Made by a program: the position numbers and the translations under genes. Source: Lasioglossum baleicum (Eukaryota; Arthropoda; Insecta; Hymenoptera; Halictidae). From it: a stretch of DNA of 64,000 nucleotides. Shown here in pieces: positions 40,731-53,329 of the stretch. Every line of letters starts with the position of its first letter. The stretch's first letter is position 1. The notes beneath the pieces were generated by a model. The model made no database searches and was not told where the DNA came from. It saw nothing but the letters and a program-made list of their open reading frames with translations. The stretch is from the NCBI RefSeq assembly GCF_051020765.1, contig NC_134930.1, positions 7,130,001 to 7,194,000 on the forward strand, read 5' to 3'.

Positions 40731-43330
40731 TGGCTAAGAAGGTAGTGTATACCTGTTCGCGGACGACATCGATCAGTCCCATCTCGGCGTCATGGCTAAG
40801 AAGGTAGTGTATACCAGTTCGCGGACGACACCGATCAGTCCCATCTTGGCCTCATGGCTAAGAAGGTGGTGTATTCCAGTTCGGGGACGAAACCGGTGAG
40901 TCCCATCTCGGCCTCATGGCTAAGAAGTTAGTGTATACCTGTTCGCGGACGACACCGATCAGTTCCATCTCGGCCTCATGGCTAATAAGGTAGTGTATAC
41001 CAGTTCGTGGACGAAACCGGTGAGTCCCACGTCGGCCTAATGGCTAAGAAGGTAGTGTATACCTGTTCGCGGACAACACCGATCTGTCCCATCTCGGCCT
41101 CATGGCTAAGAAGGTAGTGTATACCAGTTCCCGACGACACCGGTGAGTCCCATCTCGGCCTCATGGCTAAGAAGGTAGTGTATACCTGTTCGCGGACGAC
41201 ATCGATCAGTCCCATCTCGGCCTCATGGCTAAGAAGGTAGTGTATACCTGTTCGCGGACGACACCGATCAGTCCCATCTCGGCCTCATGGCTAAGAAGGT
41301 AGTGAATACCAGTTCCGGACGACACCGGTAAGTCCCTTCTCGGCCTCATGGCTAAGAAGGTAGTGTATACCAGTTCGGGGACGAAACCGGCGAGTCCCAT
41401 CTCGGCCTCATGGCTAAGAAGGTAGTGTATACCTGTTCGCGGACGACACCGATCAGTCCCATCTCGGCCTCATGGCTAAGAAGGTAGTGTATACCTGTAC
41501 GCGGACGACACCGACCAGTCCCATCTCGGCCACATGGCTAAGAAGGTAGTGTATACCTGTTCGCGGACGACACCGATCAGTCCCATCTCGGCCTCATGGC
41601 TAAGAAGGTAGTGTATACCAGTTCCGGACGACACCGGTGAGTCCCATCTCGGCCTCATGGCTAAGAAGGTAGTGTATACCTGTTCGCGGACGACACCGAT
41701 CAGTCCCTTCTCGGCCTCATGGCTAAGAATGTAGTGTATACCAGTTCGGGGACGAAACCGGTGAGTCCCATCTCGGCCTCATGGCTAAGAAGTTAGTGTA
41801 TACCTGTTCGCGGACGACACCGATCGGTCCCATCTCGGCCTCATGGCTAATAAGGTAGTGTATACCAGTTCGTGGACGAAATCGGTGAGTCCCACCTCGG
41901 CCTCATGGCTAAGAAGGTAGTGTATACCTGTTCGCGGACAACACCGATCTGTCCCATCTCGGCCTCATGGCTAAAAAGGTAGTGTATACCAGTTCCGGAC
42001 GACACCGGTGAGTCCCACCTCGGCCTCATGGCTAAGAAGGTAGTGTATACCTGTTCGCGGACGACACCGATCAGTCCCATCTCGGCCTCATGGCTAAGAA
42101 GGTAGTGTATACCTGTACGCGGACGACACCGATCAGTCCCATCTCGGCCACATGGCTAAGAAGGTAGTGTATACCAGTTCGTGGACGAAACCGGTGAGTC
42201 CCATCTCGGCCTCATGGCTAAGAAGGTAGTGTATACCTGTTCGCGGACGACACCGATCGGTCCCATCTCGGCCTCATGGCTAAGAAGGTAGTGTATACCA
42301 GTTCCGGACGACACCGGTGAGTCCCTTCTCGGCCTCATGCCTAAGTAGGTAGTGTATACCAGTTCCGGACGACACCGGTGAGTCCCTTCTCGGCCTCATG
42401 GCTAAGAAGGTAGTGTATACCTGTTCGCGGACGACATCGATCAGTCCCATCTCGGCGTCATGGCTAAGAAGGTAGTGTATACCAGTTCGCGGACGACACC
42501 GATCAGTCCCATCTTGGCCTCATGGCTAAGAAGGTGGTGTATTCCAGTTCGGGGACGAAACCGGTGAGTCCCATCTCGGCCTCATGGCTAAGAAGTTAGT
42601 GTATACCTGTTCGCGGACGACACCGATCAGTTCCATCTCGGCCTCATGGCTAATAAGGTAGTGTATACCAGTTCGTGGACGAAACCGGTGAGTCCCACCT
42701 CGGCCTAATGGCTAAGAAGGTAGTGTATACCTGTTCGCGGACAACACCGATCTGTCCCATCTCGGCCTCATGGCTAAGAAGGTAGTGTATACCAGTTCCC
42801 GACGACACCGGTGAGTCCCATCTCGGCCTCATGGCTAAGAAGGTAGTGTATACCTGTTCGCGGACGACATCGATCAGTCCCATCTCGGCCTCATGGCTAA
42901 GAAGGTAGTGTATACCTGTTCGCGGACGACACCGATCAGTCCCATCTCGGCCTCATGGCTAAGAAGGTAGTGAATACCAGTTCCGGACGACACCGGTAAG
43001 TCCCTTCTCGGCCTCATGGCTAAGAAGGTAGTGTATACCAGTTCGGGGACGAAACCGGCGAGTCCCATCTCGGCCTCATGGCTAAGAAGGTAGTGTATAC
43101 CTGTTCACGGACGACACCGATCAGTCCCATCTCGGCCTCATGGCTAAGAAGGTAGTGTATACCTGTACGCGGACGACACCGACCAGTCCCATCTCGGCCA
43201 CATGGCTAAGAAGGTAGTGTATACCTGTTCGCGGACGACACCGATCAGTCCCATCTCGGCCTCATGGCTAAGAAGGTAGTGTATACCAGTTCCGGACGAC
43301 ACCGGTGAGTCCCTTCTCGGCCTCATGGCT
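40731..43330. repeat. Two copies of a 0.9-kb block at 1,668-bp offset
   Basis: The run at about 40.73-41.62 kb repeats at about 42.40-43.33 kb. Shared rare variants are TCGGCGTCATGG (40787 and 42455), TTCCCGACGAC (41127 and 42795) and the GTGAATACC string with GGTAAG. A third copy lies at about 44.80-45.97 kb (+2,407 bp from the second). Between copies, the material differs in type order and length. One copy has CACGTCGGCC near 41029 where the other has CACCTCGGCC. Confidence 0.85.
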
Positions 43331-43389
43331 AAGAAGGTAGTGTATACCAGTTCCGGACGACACCGGTGAGTCCCTTCTCGGCCTCATGG

Positions 43390-46300
43390 CTAAGTAGGTA
43401 GTGTATACCAGTTCGGGGACGAAACCGGAGAGTCCCATCTCGGCCTCATGGCTAAGAAGTTAGTGTATACCTGTTCGCGGACGACACCGATCAGTCCCAT
43501 CTCGGCCTCATGGCTAAGAAGGTAGTGTATACCAGTTCCGGACGACGCCGGTGAGTCCCATCTCGGCCTCATGGCTAAGAAGGTAGTGTATACCTGTTCG
43601 CGGACGACACCGATCAGTCCCTTCTCGGCCTCATGGCTAAGAAGGTAGTGTATACCAGTTCGGGGACGAAACCGGTGAGTCCCATCTCGGCCTCATGGCT
43701 AAGAAGTTAGTGTATACCTGTTCGCGGACAACACCGATCGGTCCCATCTCGGCCTCATGGCTAATAAGGTAGTGTATACCAGTTCGTGGACGAAACCGGT
43801 GAGTCCCACCTCGGCCTCATGGCTAAGAAGGTAGTGTATACCTGTTCGCGGACAACACCGATCTGTCCCATCTCGGCCTCATGGCTAAAAAGGTAGTGTA
43901 TACCAGTTCCGGACGACACCGGTGAGTCCCATCTCGGCCTCATGGCTAAGAAGGTAGTGTATACCAGTTCCGGACGACACCGGTGAGTCCCATCTCGGCC
44001 TCATGGCTAAGAAGGTAGTGTATACCTGTTCGCGGACGACACCGATCAGTCCCTTCTCGGCCTCATGGCTAAGAAGGTAGTGTATACCAGTTCGGGGACG
44101 AAACCGGTGAGTCCCATCTCGGCCTCATGGCTAAGAAGTTAGTGTATACCTGTTCGCGGACGACACCGATCGGTCCCATCTCGGCCTCATGGCTAATAAG
44201 GTAGTGTATACCAGTTCGTGGACGAAACCGGTGAGTCCCACCTCGGCCTCATGGCTAAGAAGGTAGTGTATACCTGTTCGCGGACAACACCGATCTGTCC
44301 CATCTCGGCCTCATGGCTAAAAAGGTAGTGTATACCAGTTCCGGACGACACCGGTGAGTCCCATCTCGGCCTCATGGCTAAGAAGGTAGTGTATACCTGT
44401 ACGCGGACGACACCGATCAGTCCCATCTCGGCCACATGGCTAAGAAGGTAGTGTATACCTGTTCGCGGACGACACCGATCAGTCCCATCTCGGCCTCATG
44501 GCTAAGAAGGTAGTGTATACCTGTACGCGGACGACACCGATCAGTCCCATCTCGGCCACATGGCTAAGAAGGTAGCGTATACCTGTTCGCGACGACACCA
44601 ATCAGTCCCATCTCGGCCTCATGGCTAAGAAGGTAGTGTATACCAGTTCCGGACGACACCGGTGAGTCCCTTCTCGGCCTCATGGCTAAGAAGGTAGTGT
44701 ATACCAGTTCCGGACGACACCGGTGAGTCCCTTCTCGGCCTCATGCCTAAGTAGGTAGTGTATACCAGTTTGGAGACGAAACCGGTGAGTCCCAACTCGG
44801 CCTCATGGCTAAGAAGGTAGTGTATACCTGTTCGCGGACGACATCGATCAGTCCCATCTCGGCGTCATGGCTAAGAAGGTAGTGTATACCAGTTCGCGGA
44901 CGACACCGATCAGTCCCATCTTGGCCTCATGGCCAAGAAGGTGGTGTATTCCAGTTCGGGGACGAAACCGGTGAGTCCCATCTCGGCCTCATGGGTAAGA
45001 AGTTAGTGTATACCTGTTCGCGGACGACACCGATCAGTTCCATCTCGGCCTCATGGCTAATAAGGTAGTTTATACCAGTTCGTGGACGAAACCGGTGAGT
45101 CCCACCTCGGCCTAATGGCTAAGAAGGTAGTGTATACCTGTTCGCGGACAACACCGATCTGTCCCATCTCGGCCTCATGGCTAAGAAGGTAGTGTATACC
45201 AGTTCCCGACGACACCGGTGAGTCCCATCTCGGCCTCATGGCTAAGAAGGTAGTGTATACCTGTTCGCGGACGACATCGATCAGTCCCATCTCGGCCTCA
45301 TGGCTAAGAAGGTAGTGTATACCTGTTCGCGGACGACACCGATCAGTCCCATCTCGGCCTCATGGCTGAGAAGGTAGTGAATACCAGTTCCGGACGACAC
45401 CGGTAAGTCCCTTCTCGGCCTCATGGCTAAGAAGGTAGTGTATACCAGTTCGGGGACGAAACCGGCGAGTCCCATCTCGGCCTCATGGCTAAGAAGGTAG
45501 TGTATACCTGTTCGCGGACGACACCGATCAGTCCCATCTCGGCCTCATGGCTAAGAAGGTAGTGTATACCTGTACGCGGACGACACCGACCAGTCCCATC
45601 TCGGCCACATGGCTAAGAAGGTAGTGTATACCTGTTCGCGGACGACACCGATCAGTCCCATCTCGGCCTCATGGCTAAGAAGGTAGTGTATACCAGTACC
45701 GGACGACACCGGTGAGTCCCTTCTCGGCCTCATGGCTAAGAAGGTAGTGTATACCAGTTCCGGACGACACCGGTGAGTCCCTTCTCGGCCTCATGGCTAA
45801 GTAGGTAGTGTATACCAGTTCGGGGACGAACCCGGAGAGTCCCATCTCGGCCTCATGGCTAAGAAGTTAGTGTATACCTGTTCGCGGACGACACCGATCA
45901 GTCCCATCTCGGCCTCATGGCTAAGAAGGTAGTGTATACCAGTTCCGGACGACACCGGTGAGTCCCTTCTCGGCCTCATGGCTAAGAAGGTAGTGTATAC
46001 CAGTTCCGGACGACACCGGTGAGTCCCTTCTCGGTCTCATGGCTAAGTAGGTAGTGTATACCAGTTCGGGGACGAAACCGGTGAGTCCCAACTCGGCCTC
46101 ATGGCTAAGAAGGTAGTGTATACCTGTTCGCGGACGACATCGATCAGTCCCATCTCGGCCTCATGGCTAAGAAGGTAGTGTATACCAGTTCGCGGACGAC
46201 ACCGATCAGTCCCATCTTGGCCTCATGGCTAAGAAGGTGGTGTATTCCAGTTCGGGGACGAAACCGGTGAGTCCCATCTCGGCCTCATGGCTAAGAAGTT

Positions 46301-46420
46301 AGTGTATACCTGTTCGCGGACGACACCGATCAGTTCCATCTCGGCCTCATGGCTAATAAGGTAGTGTATACCAGTTCGTGGACGAAACCGGTGAGTCCCA
46401 TCTCGGCCTCATGGCTAAGA
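43390..46420. repeat. 3-kb block duplicated 16.6 kb downstream
   Basis: Corresponds to about 59992-63146 in the same orientation. The offset is 16,602 bp for the first part and 16,726 bp for the later part. Shared rare markers are GACGACGCCGG (43543 and 60145), GTAGCGTATACC (44573 and 61361), TTTGGAGACG (near 44768 and 61556), GTAGTTTATACC (45065 and 61791) and GGCTGAGAAGG (45364 and 62090). The two copies differ by insertion or loss of dimers around 44.5-44.9 kb versus 61.2-61.6 kb. The copies are not adjacent, so later events separated them or the block was copied at a distance. Confidence 0.85.
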
Positions 46421-49228
46421 AGGTAGTGTATACCTGTTCGCGGACGACACCGATCAGACCCATCTCGGCCTCATGGCTAAGAAGGTAGTGAATACCAGTT
46501 CCGGACGACACCGGTAAGTCCCTTCTCGGCCTCATGGCTAAGAAGGTAGTGTATACCAGTTCGGGGACGAAACCGGCGAGTCCCATCTCGGCCTCATGGC
46601 TAAGAAGGTAGTGTATACCTGTTCGCGGACGACACCGATCAGTCCCATCTCGGCCTCATGGCTAAGAAGGTAGTGTATACCTGTACGCGGGCGACACCGA
46701 CCAGTCCCATCTCGGCCACATGGCTAAGAAGGTAGTGTATACCTGTTCGCGGACGACACCGATCAGTCCCATCTCGGCCTCATGGCTAAGAAGGTAGTGT
46801 ATACCAGTTCCGGACGACACCGGTGAGTCCCTTCTCGGCCTCATGGCTAAGAATGTAGTGTATACCAGTTCCGGACGACACCGGTGAGTCCCTTCTCGGC
46901 CTCATGGCTAAGTAGGTAGTGTATACCAGTTCGGGGACGAAACCGGTGAGTCCCATCTCGGCCTCATGGCTAAGAAGTTAGTGTATACCTGTTCGCGGAC
47001 GACACCGATCAGTCCCATCTCGGCCTCATGGCTAAGAAGGTAGTGTATACCTGTACGCGGACGACACCGATCAGTCCCATCTCGGCCACATGGCTAAGAA
47101 GGTAGTGTATACCTGTTCGCGGACGACACCGATCAGTCCCATCTCGGCCTCATGGCTAAGAAGGTAGTGTATACCAGTTCCGGACGACACCGGTGAGTCC
47201 CATCTCGGCCTCATGGCTAAGAAGGTAGTGTATACCTGTTCGCGGACGACATCGATCAGTCCCATCTCGGCCTCATGGCTAAGAAGGTAGTGTATACCTG
47301 TTCGCGGACGACACCGATCAGTCCCATCTCGGCCTCATGGCTGAGAAGGTAGTGAATACCAGTTCCGGACGACACCGGTAAGTCCCTTCTCGGCCTCATG
47401 GCTAAGAAGGTAGTGTATACCAGTTCGGGGACGAAACCGGCGAGTCCCATCTCGGCCTCATGGCTAAGAAGGTAGTGTATACCTGTTCGCGGACGACACC
47501 GATCAGTCCCATCTCGGCCTCATGGCTAAGAAGGTAGTGTATACCTGTACGCGGACGACACCGACCAGTCCCATCTCGGCCACATGGCTAAGAAGGTAGT
47601 GTATACCTGTTCGCGGACGACACCGATCAGTCCCATCTCGGCCTCATGGCTAAGAAGGTAGTGTATACCAGTACCGGACGACACCGGTGAGTCCCTTCTC
47701 GGCCTCATGGCTAAGAAGGTAGTGTATACCAGTTCCGGACGACACCGGTGAGTCCCTTCTCGGCCTCATGGCTAAGTAGGTAGTGTATACCAGTTCGGGG
47801 ACGAACCCGGAGAGTCCCATCTCGGCCTCATGGCTAAGAAGTTAGTGTATACCTGTTCGCGGACGACACCGATCAGTCCCATCTCGGCCTCATGGCTAAG
47901 AAGGTAGTGTATACCAGTTCCGGACGACACCGGTGAGTCCCTTCTCGGCCTCATGGCTAAGAAGGTAGTGTATACCAGTTCCGGACGACACCGGTGAGTC
48001 CCTTCTCGGTCTCATGGCTAAGTAGGTAGTGTATACCAGTTCGGGGACGAAACCGGTGAGTCCCAACTCGGCCTCATGGCTAAGAAGGTAGTGTATACCT
48101 GTTCGCGGACGACATCGATCAGTCCCATCTCGGCCTCATGGCTAAGAAGGTAGTGTATACCAGTTCGCGGACGACACCGATCAGTCCCATCTTGGCCTCA
48201 TGGCTAAGAAGGTGGTGTATTCCAGTTCGGGGACGAAACCGGTGAGTCCCATCTCGGCCTCATGGCTAAGAAGTTAGTGTATACCTGTTCGCGGACGACA
48301 CCGATCAGTTCCATCTCGGCCTCATGGCTAATAAGGTAGTGTATACCAGTTCGTGGACGAAACCGGTGAGTCCCATCTCGGCCTCATGGCTAAGTAGGTA
48401 GTGTATACCAGTTCGGGGACGAAACCGGTGAGTCCCATCTCGGCCTCATGGCTAAGAAGTTAGTGTATACCTGTTCGCGGACGACACCGATCAGTCCCAT
48501 CTCGGCCTCATGGCTAAGAAGGTAGTGTATACCTGTACGCGGACGACACCGATCAGTCCCATCTCGGCCACATGGCTAAGAAGGTAGTGTATACCTGTTC
48601 GCGGACGACACCGATCAGTCCCATCTCGGCCTCATGGCTAAGAAGGTAGTGTATACCTGTACGCGGGCGACACCGACCAGTCCCATCTCGGCCACATGGC
48701 TAAGAAGGTAGTGTATACCTGTTCGCGGACGACACCGATCAGTCCCATCTCGGCCTCATGGCTAAGAAGGTAGTGTATACCAGTTCCGGACGACACCGGT
48801 GAGTCCCTTCTCGGCCTCATGGCTAAGAATGTAGTGTATACCAGTTCCGGACGACACCGGTGAGTCCCTTCTCGGCCTCATGGCTAAGTAGGTAGTGTAT
48901 ACCAGTTCGGGGACGAAACCGGTGAGTCCCATCTCGGCCTCATGGCTAAGAAGTTAGTGTATACCTGTTCGCGGACGACACCGATCAGTCCCATCTCGGC
49001 CTCATGGCTAAGAAGGTAGTGTATACCTGTACGCGGACGACACCGATCAGTCCCATCTCGGCCACATGGCTAAGAAGGTAGTGTATACCTGTTCGCGGAC
49101 GACACCGATCAGTCCCATCTCGGCCTCATGGCTAAGAAGGTAGTGTATACCAGTTCCGGACGACACCGGTGAGTCCCATCTCGGCCTCATGGCTAAGAAG
49201 GTAGTGTATACCTGTTCGCGGACGACAC
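45200..49228. repeat. 1,975-bp tandem duplication with one mismatching patch
   Basis: The first copy (about 45.2-47.2 kb) and the second (about 47.2-49.2 kb) share CAGTACCGG (45695 and 47670), CGAACCCGGAG (45827 and 47802), and TGAGAAGGTAGTGAATACC strings. Left of about 46.41 kb the offset is 1,975; right of about 46.68 kb it is 1,976. Between these points the copies carry different unit types. The first has GATCAGACCC, GTGAATACC and CGGCGAG; the second has GTAGG, GAAGTTAG and A'. The patch is about 265 bp in both. This is consistent with conversion from another part of the array. Confidence 0.75.
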
Positions 49229-49434
49229 CGATCAGTCCCTTCTCGGCCTCATGGCTAAGAAGGTAGTGTATACCAGTTCGGGGACGAAACCGGTGAGTCC
49301 CATCTCGGCCTCATGGCTAAGAAGTTAGTGTATACCTGTTCGCGGACGACACCGATCGGTCCCATCTCGGCCTCATGGCTAATAAGGTAGTGTATACCAG
49401 TTCGTGGACGAAACCGGTGAGTCCCATCTCGGCC

Positions 49435-51135
49435 TCATGGCTAAGAAGGTAGTGTATACCTGTTCGCGGACGACACCGATCAGTCCCATCTCGGCCTCAT
49501 GGCTAAGAAGGTAGTGTATACCTGTACGCGGACGACACCGATCAGTCCCATCTCGGCCACATGGCTAAGAAGGTAGTGTATACCAGTTCGTGGACGAAAC
49601 CGGTGAGTCCCATCTCGGCCTCATGGCTAAGAAGGTAGTGTATACCTGTTCGCGGACGACACCGACCAGTCCCATCTCGGCCACATGGCTAAGAAGGTAG
49701 TGTATACCTGTTCGCGGACGACACCGATCAGTCCCATCTCGGCCTCATGGCTAAGAAGGTAGTGTATACCAGTTCGGGGACGAAACCGGTGAGTCCCATC
49801 TCGGCCTCATGGCTAAGAAGTTAGTGTATACCTGTTCGCGGACGACACCGATCGGTCCCATCTCGGCCTCATGGCTAATAAGGTAGTGTATACCAGTTCG
49901 TGGACGAAACCGGTGAGTCCCACCTCGGCCTCATGGCTAAGAAGGTAGTGTATACCTGTTCGCGGACAACACCGATCTGTCCCATCTCGGCCTCATGGCT
50001 AAAAAGGTAGTGTATACCAGTTCCGGACGACACCGGTGAGTCCCATCTCGGCCTCATGGCTAAGAAGGTAGTGTATACCTGTACGCGGACGACACCGATC
50101 AGTCCCATCTCGGCCACATGGCTAAGAAGGTAGTGTATACCTGTTCGCGGACGACACCGATCAGTCCCATCTCGGCCTCATGGCTAAGAAGGTAGTGTAT
50201 ACCTGTACGCGGACGACACCGATCAGTCCCATCTCGGCCACATGGCTAAGAAGGTAGTGTATACCAGTTCGTGGACGAAACCGGTGAGTCCCATCTCGGC
50301 CTCATGGCTAAGAAGGTAGTGTATACCTGTTCGCGGACGACACCGACCAGTCCCATCTCGGCCACATGGCTAAGAAGGTAGTGTATACCTGTTCGCGGAC
50401 GACACCGATCAGTCCCATCTCGGCCTCATGGCTAAGAAGGTAGTGTATACCAGTTCGGGGACGAAACCGGTGAGTCCCATCTCGGCCTCATGGCTAAGAA
50501 GTTAGTGTATACCTGTTCGCGGACGACACCGATCGGTCCCATCTCGGCCTCATGGCTAATAAGGTAGTGTATACCAGTTCGTGGACGAAACCGGTGAGTC
50601 CCACCTCGGCCTCATGGCTAAGAAGGTAGTGTATACCTGTTCGCGGACAACACCGATCTGTCCCATCTCGGCCTCATGGCTAAAAAGGTAGTGTATACCA
50701 GTTCCGGACGACACCGGTGAGTCCCATCTCGGCCTCATGGCTAAGAAGGTAGTGTATACCTGTACGCGGACGACACCGATCAGTCCCATCTCGGCCACAT
50801 GGCTAAGAAGGTAGTGTATACCTGTTCGCGGACGACACCGATCAGTCCCATCTCGGCCTCATGGCTAAGAAGGTAGTGTATACCTGTACGCGGACGACAC
50901 CGATCAGTCCCATCTCGGCCACATGGCTAAGAAGGTAGTGTATACCAGTTCGTGGACGAAACCGGTGAGTCCCATCTCGGCCTCATGGCTAAGAAGGTAG
51001 TGTATACCTGTTCGCGGACGACACCGACCAGTCCCATCTCGGCCACATGGCTAAGAAGGTAGTGTATACCTGTTCGCGGACGACACCGATCAGTCCCATC
51101 TCGGCCTCATGGCTAAGAAGGTAGTGTATACCAGT
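49435..51135. repeat. 681-bp tandem repeat, two and a half copies
   Basis: Two full copies, about 49435-50115 and 50116-50796, are followed by half of a third ending near 51135. Each has the order A, A', D without AATAAGG, A with GACCAG followed by GGCCACATGG, A, C, the GAAGTTAG unit with GATCGG, AATAAGG D, the GACAACACC unit, the CTAAAAAGG B unit and A'. The length is 11 units with one of 61 bp. It is the clearest run of a single higher-order repeat in the window. Confidence 0.85.
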
Positions 51136-52985
51136 TCCGGACGACACCAGTGAGTCCCTTCTCGGCCTCATGGCTACGAAGGTAGTGTATACCAGTTCCG
51201 GACGACACCGGTGAGTCCCTTCTCGGCCTCATGGCTAAGTAGGTAGTGTATACCAGTTCGTGGACGAAACCGGTGAGTCCCACCTCGGCCTCATGGCTAA
51301 GAAGGTAGTGTATACCTGTTCGCGGACAACACCGATCTGTCCCATCTCGGCCTCATGGCTAAAAAGGTAGTGTATACCAGTTCCGGACGACACCGGTGAG
51401 TCCCATCTCGGCCTCATGGCTAAGAAGGTAGTGTATACCTGTTCGCGGACGACATCGATCAGTCCCATCTCGGCCTCATGGCTAAGAAGGTAGTGTATAC
51501 CTGTTCGCGGACGACACCGATCAGTCCCATCTCGGCCTCATGGCTAAGAAGGTAGTGTATACCAGTTCCGGACGACACCGGTGAGTCCCTTCTCGGCCTC
51601 ATGGCTAAGAATGTAGTGTATACCAGTTCCGGACGACACCGGTGAGTCCCTTCTCGTCCTCATGGCTAAGTAGGTAGTGTATACCAGTTCGGGGACGAAA
51701 CCGGTGAGTCCCATCTCGGCCTCATGGCTAAGAAGTTAGTGTATACCTGTTCGCGGACGACACCGATCAGTCCCATCTCGGCCTCATGGCTAATAAGGTA
51801 GTGTATACCAGTTCGTGGACGAAACCGGTGAGTCCCATCTCGGCCTCATGGCTAAGAAGGTAGTGTATACCTGTTCGCGGACGACACCGATCAGTCCCAT
51901 CTCGGCCTCATGGCTAAGAAGGTAGTGTATACCTGTACGCGGACGACACCGATCAGTCCCATCTCGGCCACATGGCTAAGAAGGTAGTGTATACCTGTTC
52001 GCGGACGACACCGATCAGTCCCATCTCGGCCTCATGGCTAAGAAGGTAGTGTATACCAGTTCCGGACGACACCGGTGAGTCCCATCTCGGCCTCATGGCT
52101 AAGAAGGTAGTATATACCAGTTCCGGACGACACCGATCAGTCCCTTCTCGGCCTCATGGCTAAGAAGGTAGTGTATACCAGTTCGGGGACGAAACCGGTG
52201 AGTCCCATCTCGGCCTCATGGCTAAGAAGTTAGTGTATACCTGTTCGCGGACGACACCGATCGGTCCCATCTCGGCCTCATGGCTAATAAGGTAGTGTAT
52301 ACCAGTTCGTGGACGAAACCGGTGAGTCCCACCTCGGCCTCATGGCTAAGAAGGTAGTGTATACCTGTTCGCGGACAACACCGATCTGTCCCATCTCGGC
52401 CTCATGGCTAAAAAGGTAGTGTATACCAGTTCCGGACGACACCGGTGAGTCCCATCTCGGCCTCATGGCTAAGAAGGTAGTGTATACCTGTACGCGGACG
52501 ACACCGATCAGTCCCATCTCGGCCACATGGCTAAGAAGGTAGTGTATACCTGTTCGCGGACGACACCGATCAGTCCCATCTCGGCCTCATGGCTAAGAAG
52601 GTAGTGTATACCTGTACGCGGACGACACCGATCAGTCCCATCTCGGCCACATGGCTAAGAAGGTAGTGTATACCAGTTCGTGGACGAAACCGGTGAGTCC
52701 CATCTCGGCCTCATGGCTAAGAAGGTAGTGTATACCTGTTCGCGGACGACACCGACCAGTCCCATCTCGGCCACATGGCTAAGAAGGTAGTGTATACCTG
52801 TTCGCGGACGACACCGATCAGTCCCATCTCGGCCTCATGGCTAAGAAGGTAGTGTATACCAGTTCCGGACGACACCAGTGAGTCCCTTCTCGGCCTCATG
52901 GCTACGAAGGTAGTGTATACCAGTTCCGGACGACACCGGTGAGTCCCTTCTCGGCCTCATGGCTAAGTAGGTAGTGTATACCAGT
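50420..52985. repeat. 838-bp block repeated at 1,728-bp offset
   Basis: Positions 50420-51257 and 52148-52985 match in order and in two rare variants, GACACCAGTGAG (51145 and 52873) and GGCTACGAAGG (51173 and 52901). The right edges differ: the first copy continues with TTCGTGG, the second with TTCGGGG. The 0.9 kb between the copies contains TCTCGTCCTCATGG near 51655, GTAGTATATACC near 52110 and a B/A hybrid near 52121. Confidence 0.85.
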
Positions 52986-53329
52986 TCGGGGACGAAACCG
53001 GTGAGTCCCATCTCGGCCTCATGGCTAAGAAGTTAGTGTATACCTGTTCGCGGACGACACCGATCAGTCCCATCTCGGCCTCATGGCTAATAAGGTAGTG
53101 TATACCAGTTCGTGGACGAAACCGGTGAGTCCCACTTCGGCCTCATGGCTAAGAAGGTAGTGTATACCTGTTCGCGGACAACACCGATCTGTCCCATCTC
53201 GGCCTCATGGCTAAAAAGGTAGTGTATACCAGTTCCGGACGACACCGGTGAGTCCCATCTCGGCCTCATGGCTAAGAAGGTAGTGTATACCTGTTCGCGG
53301 ACGACATCGATCAGTCCCATCTCGGCCTC

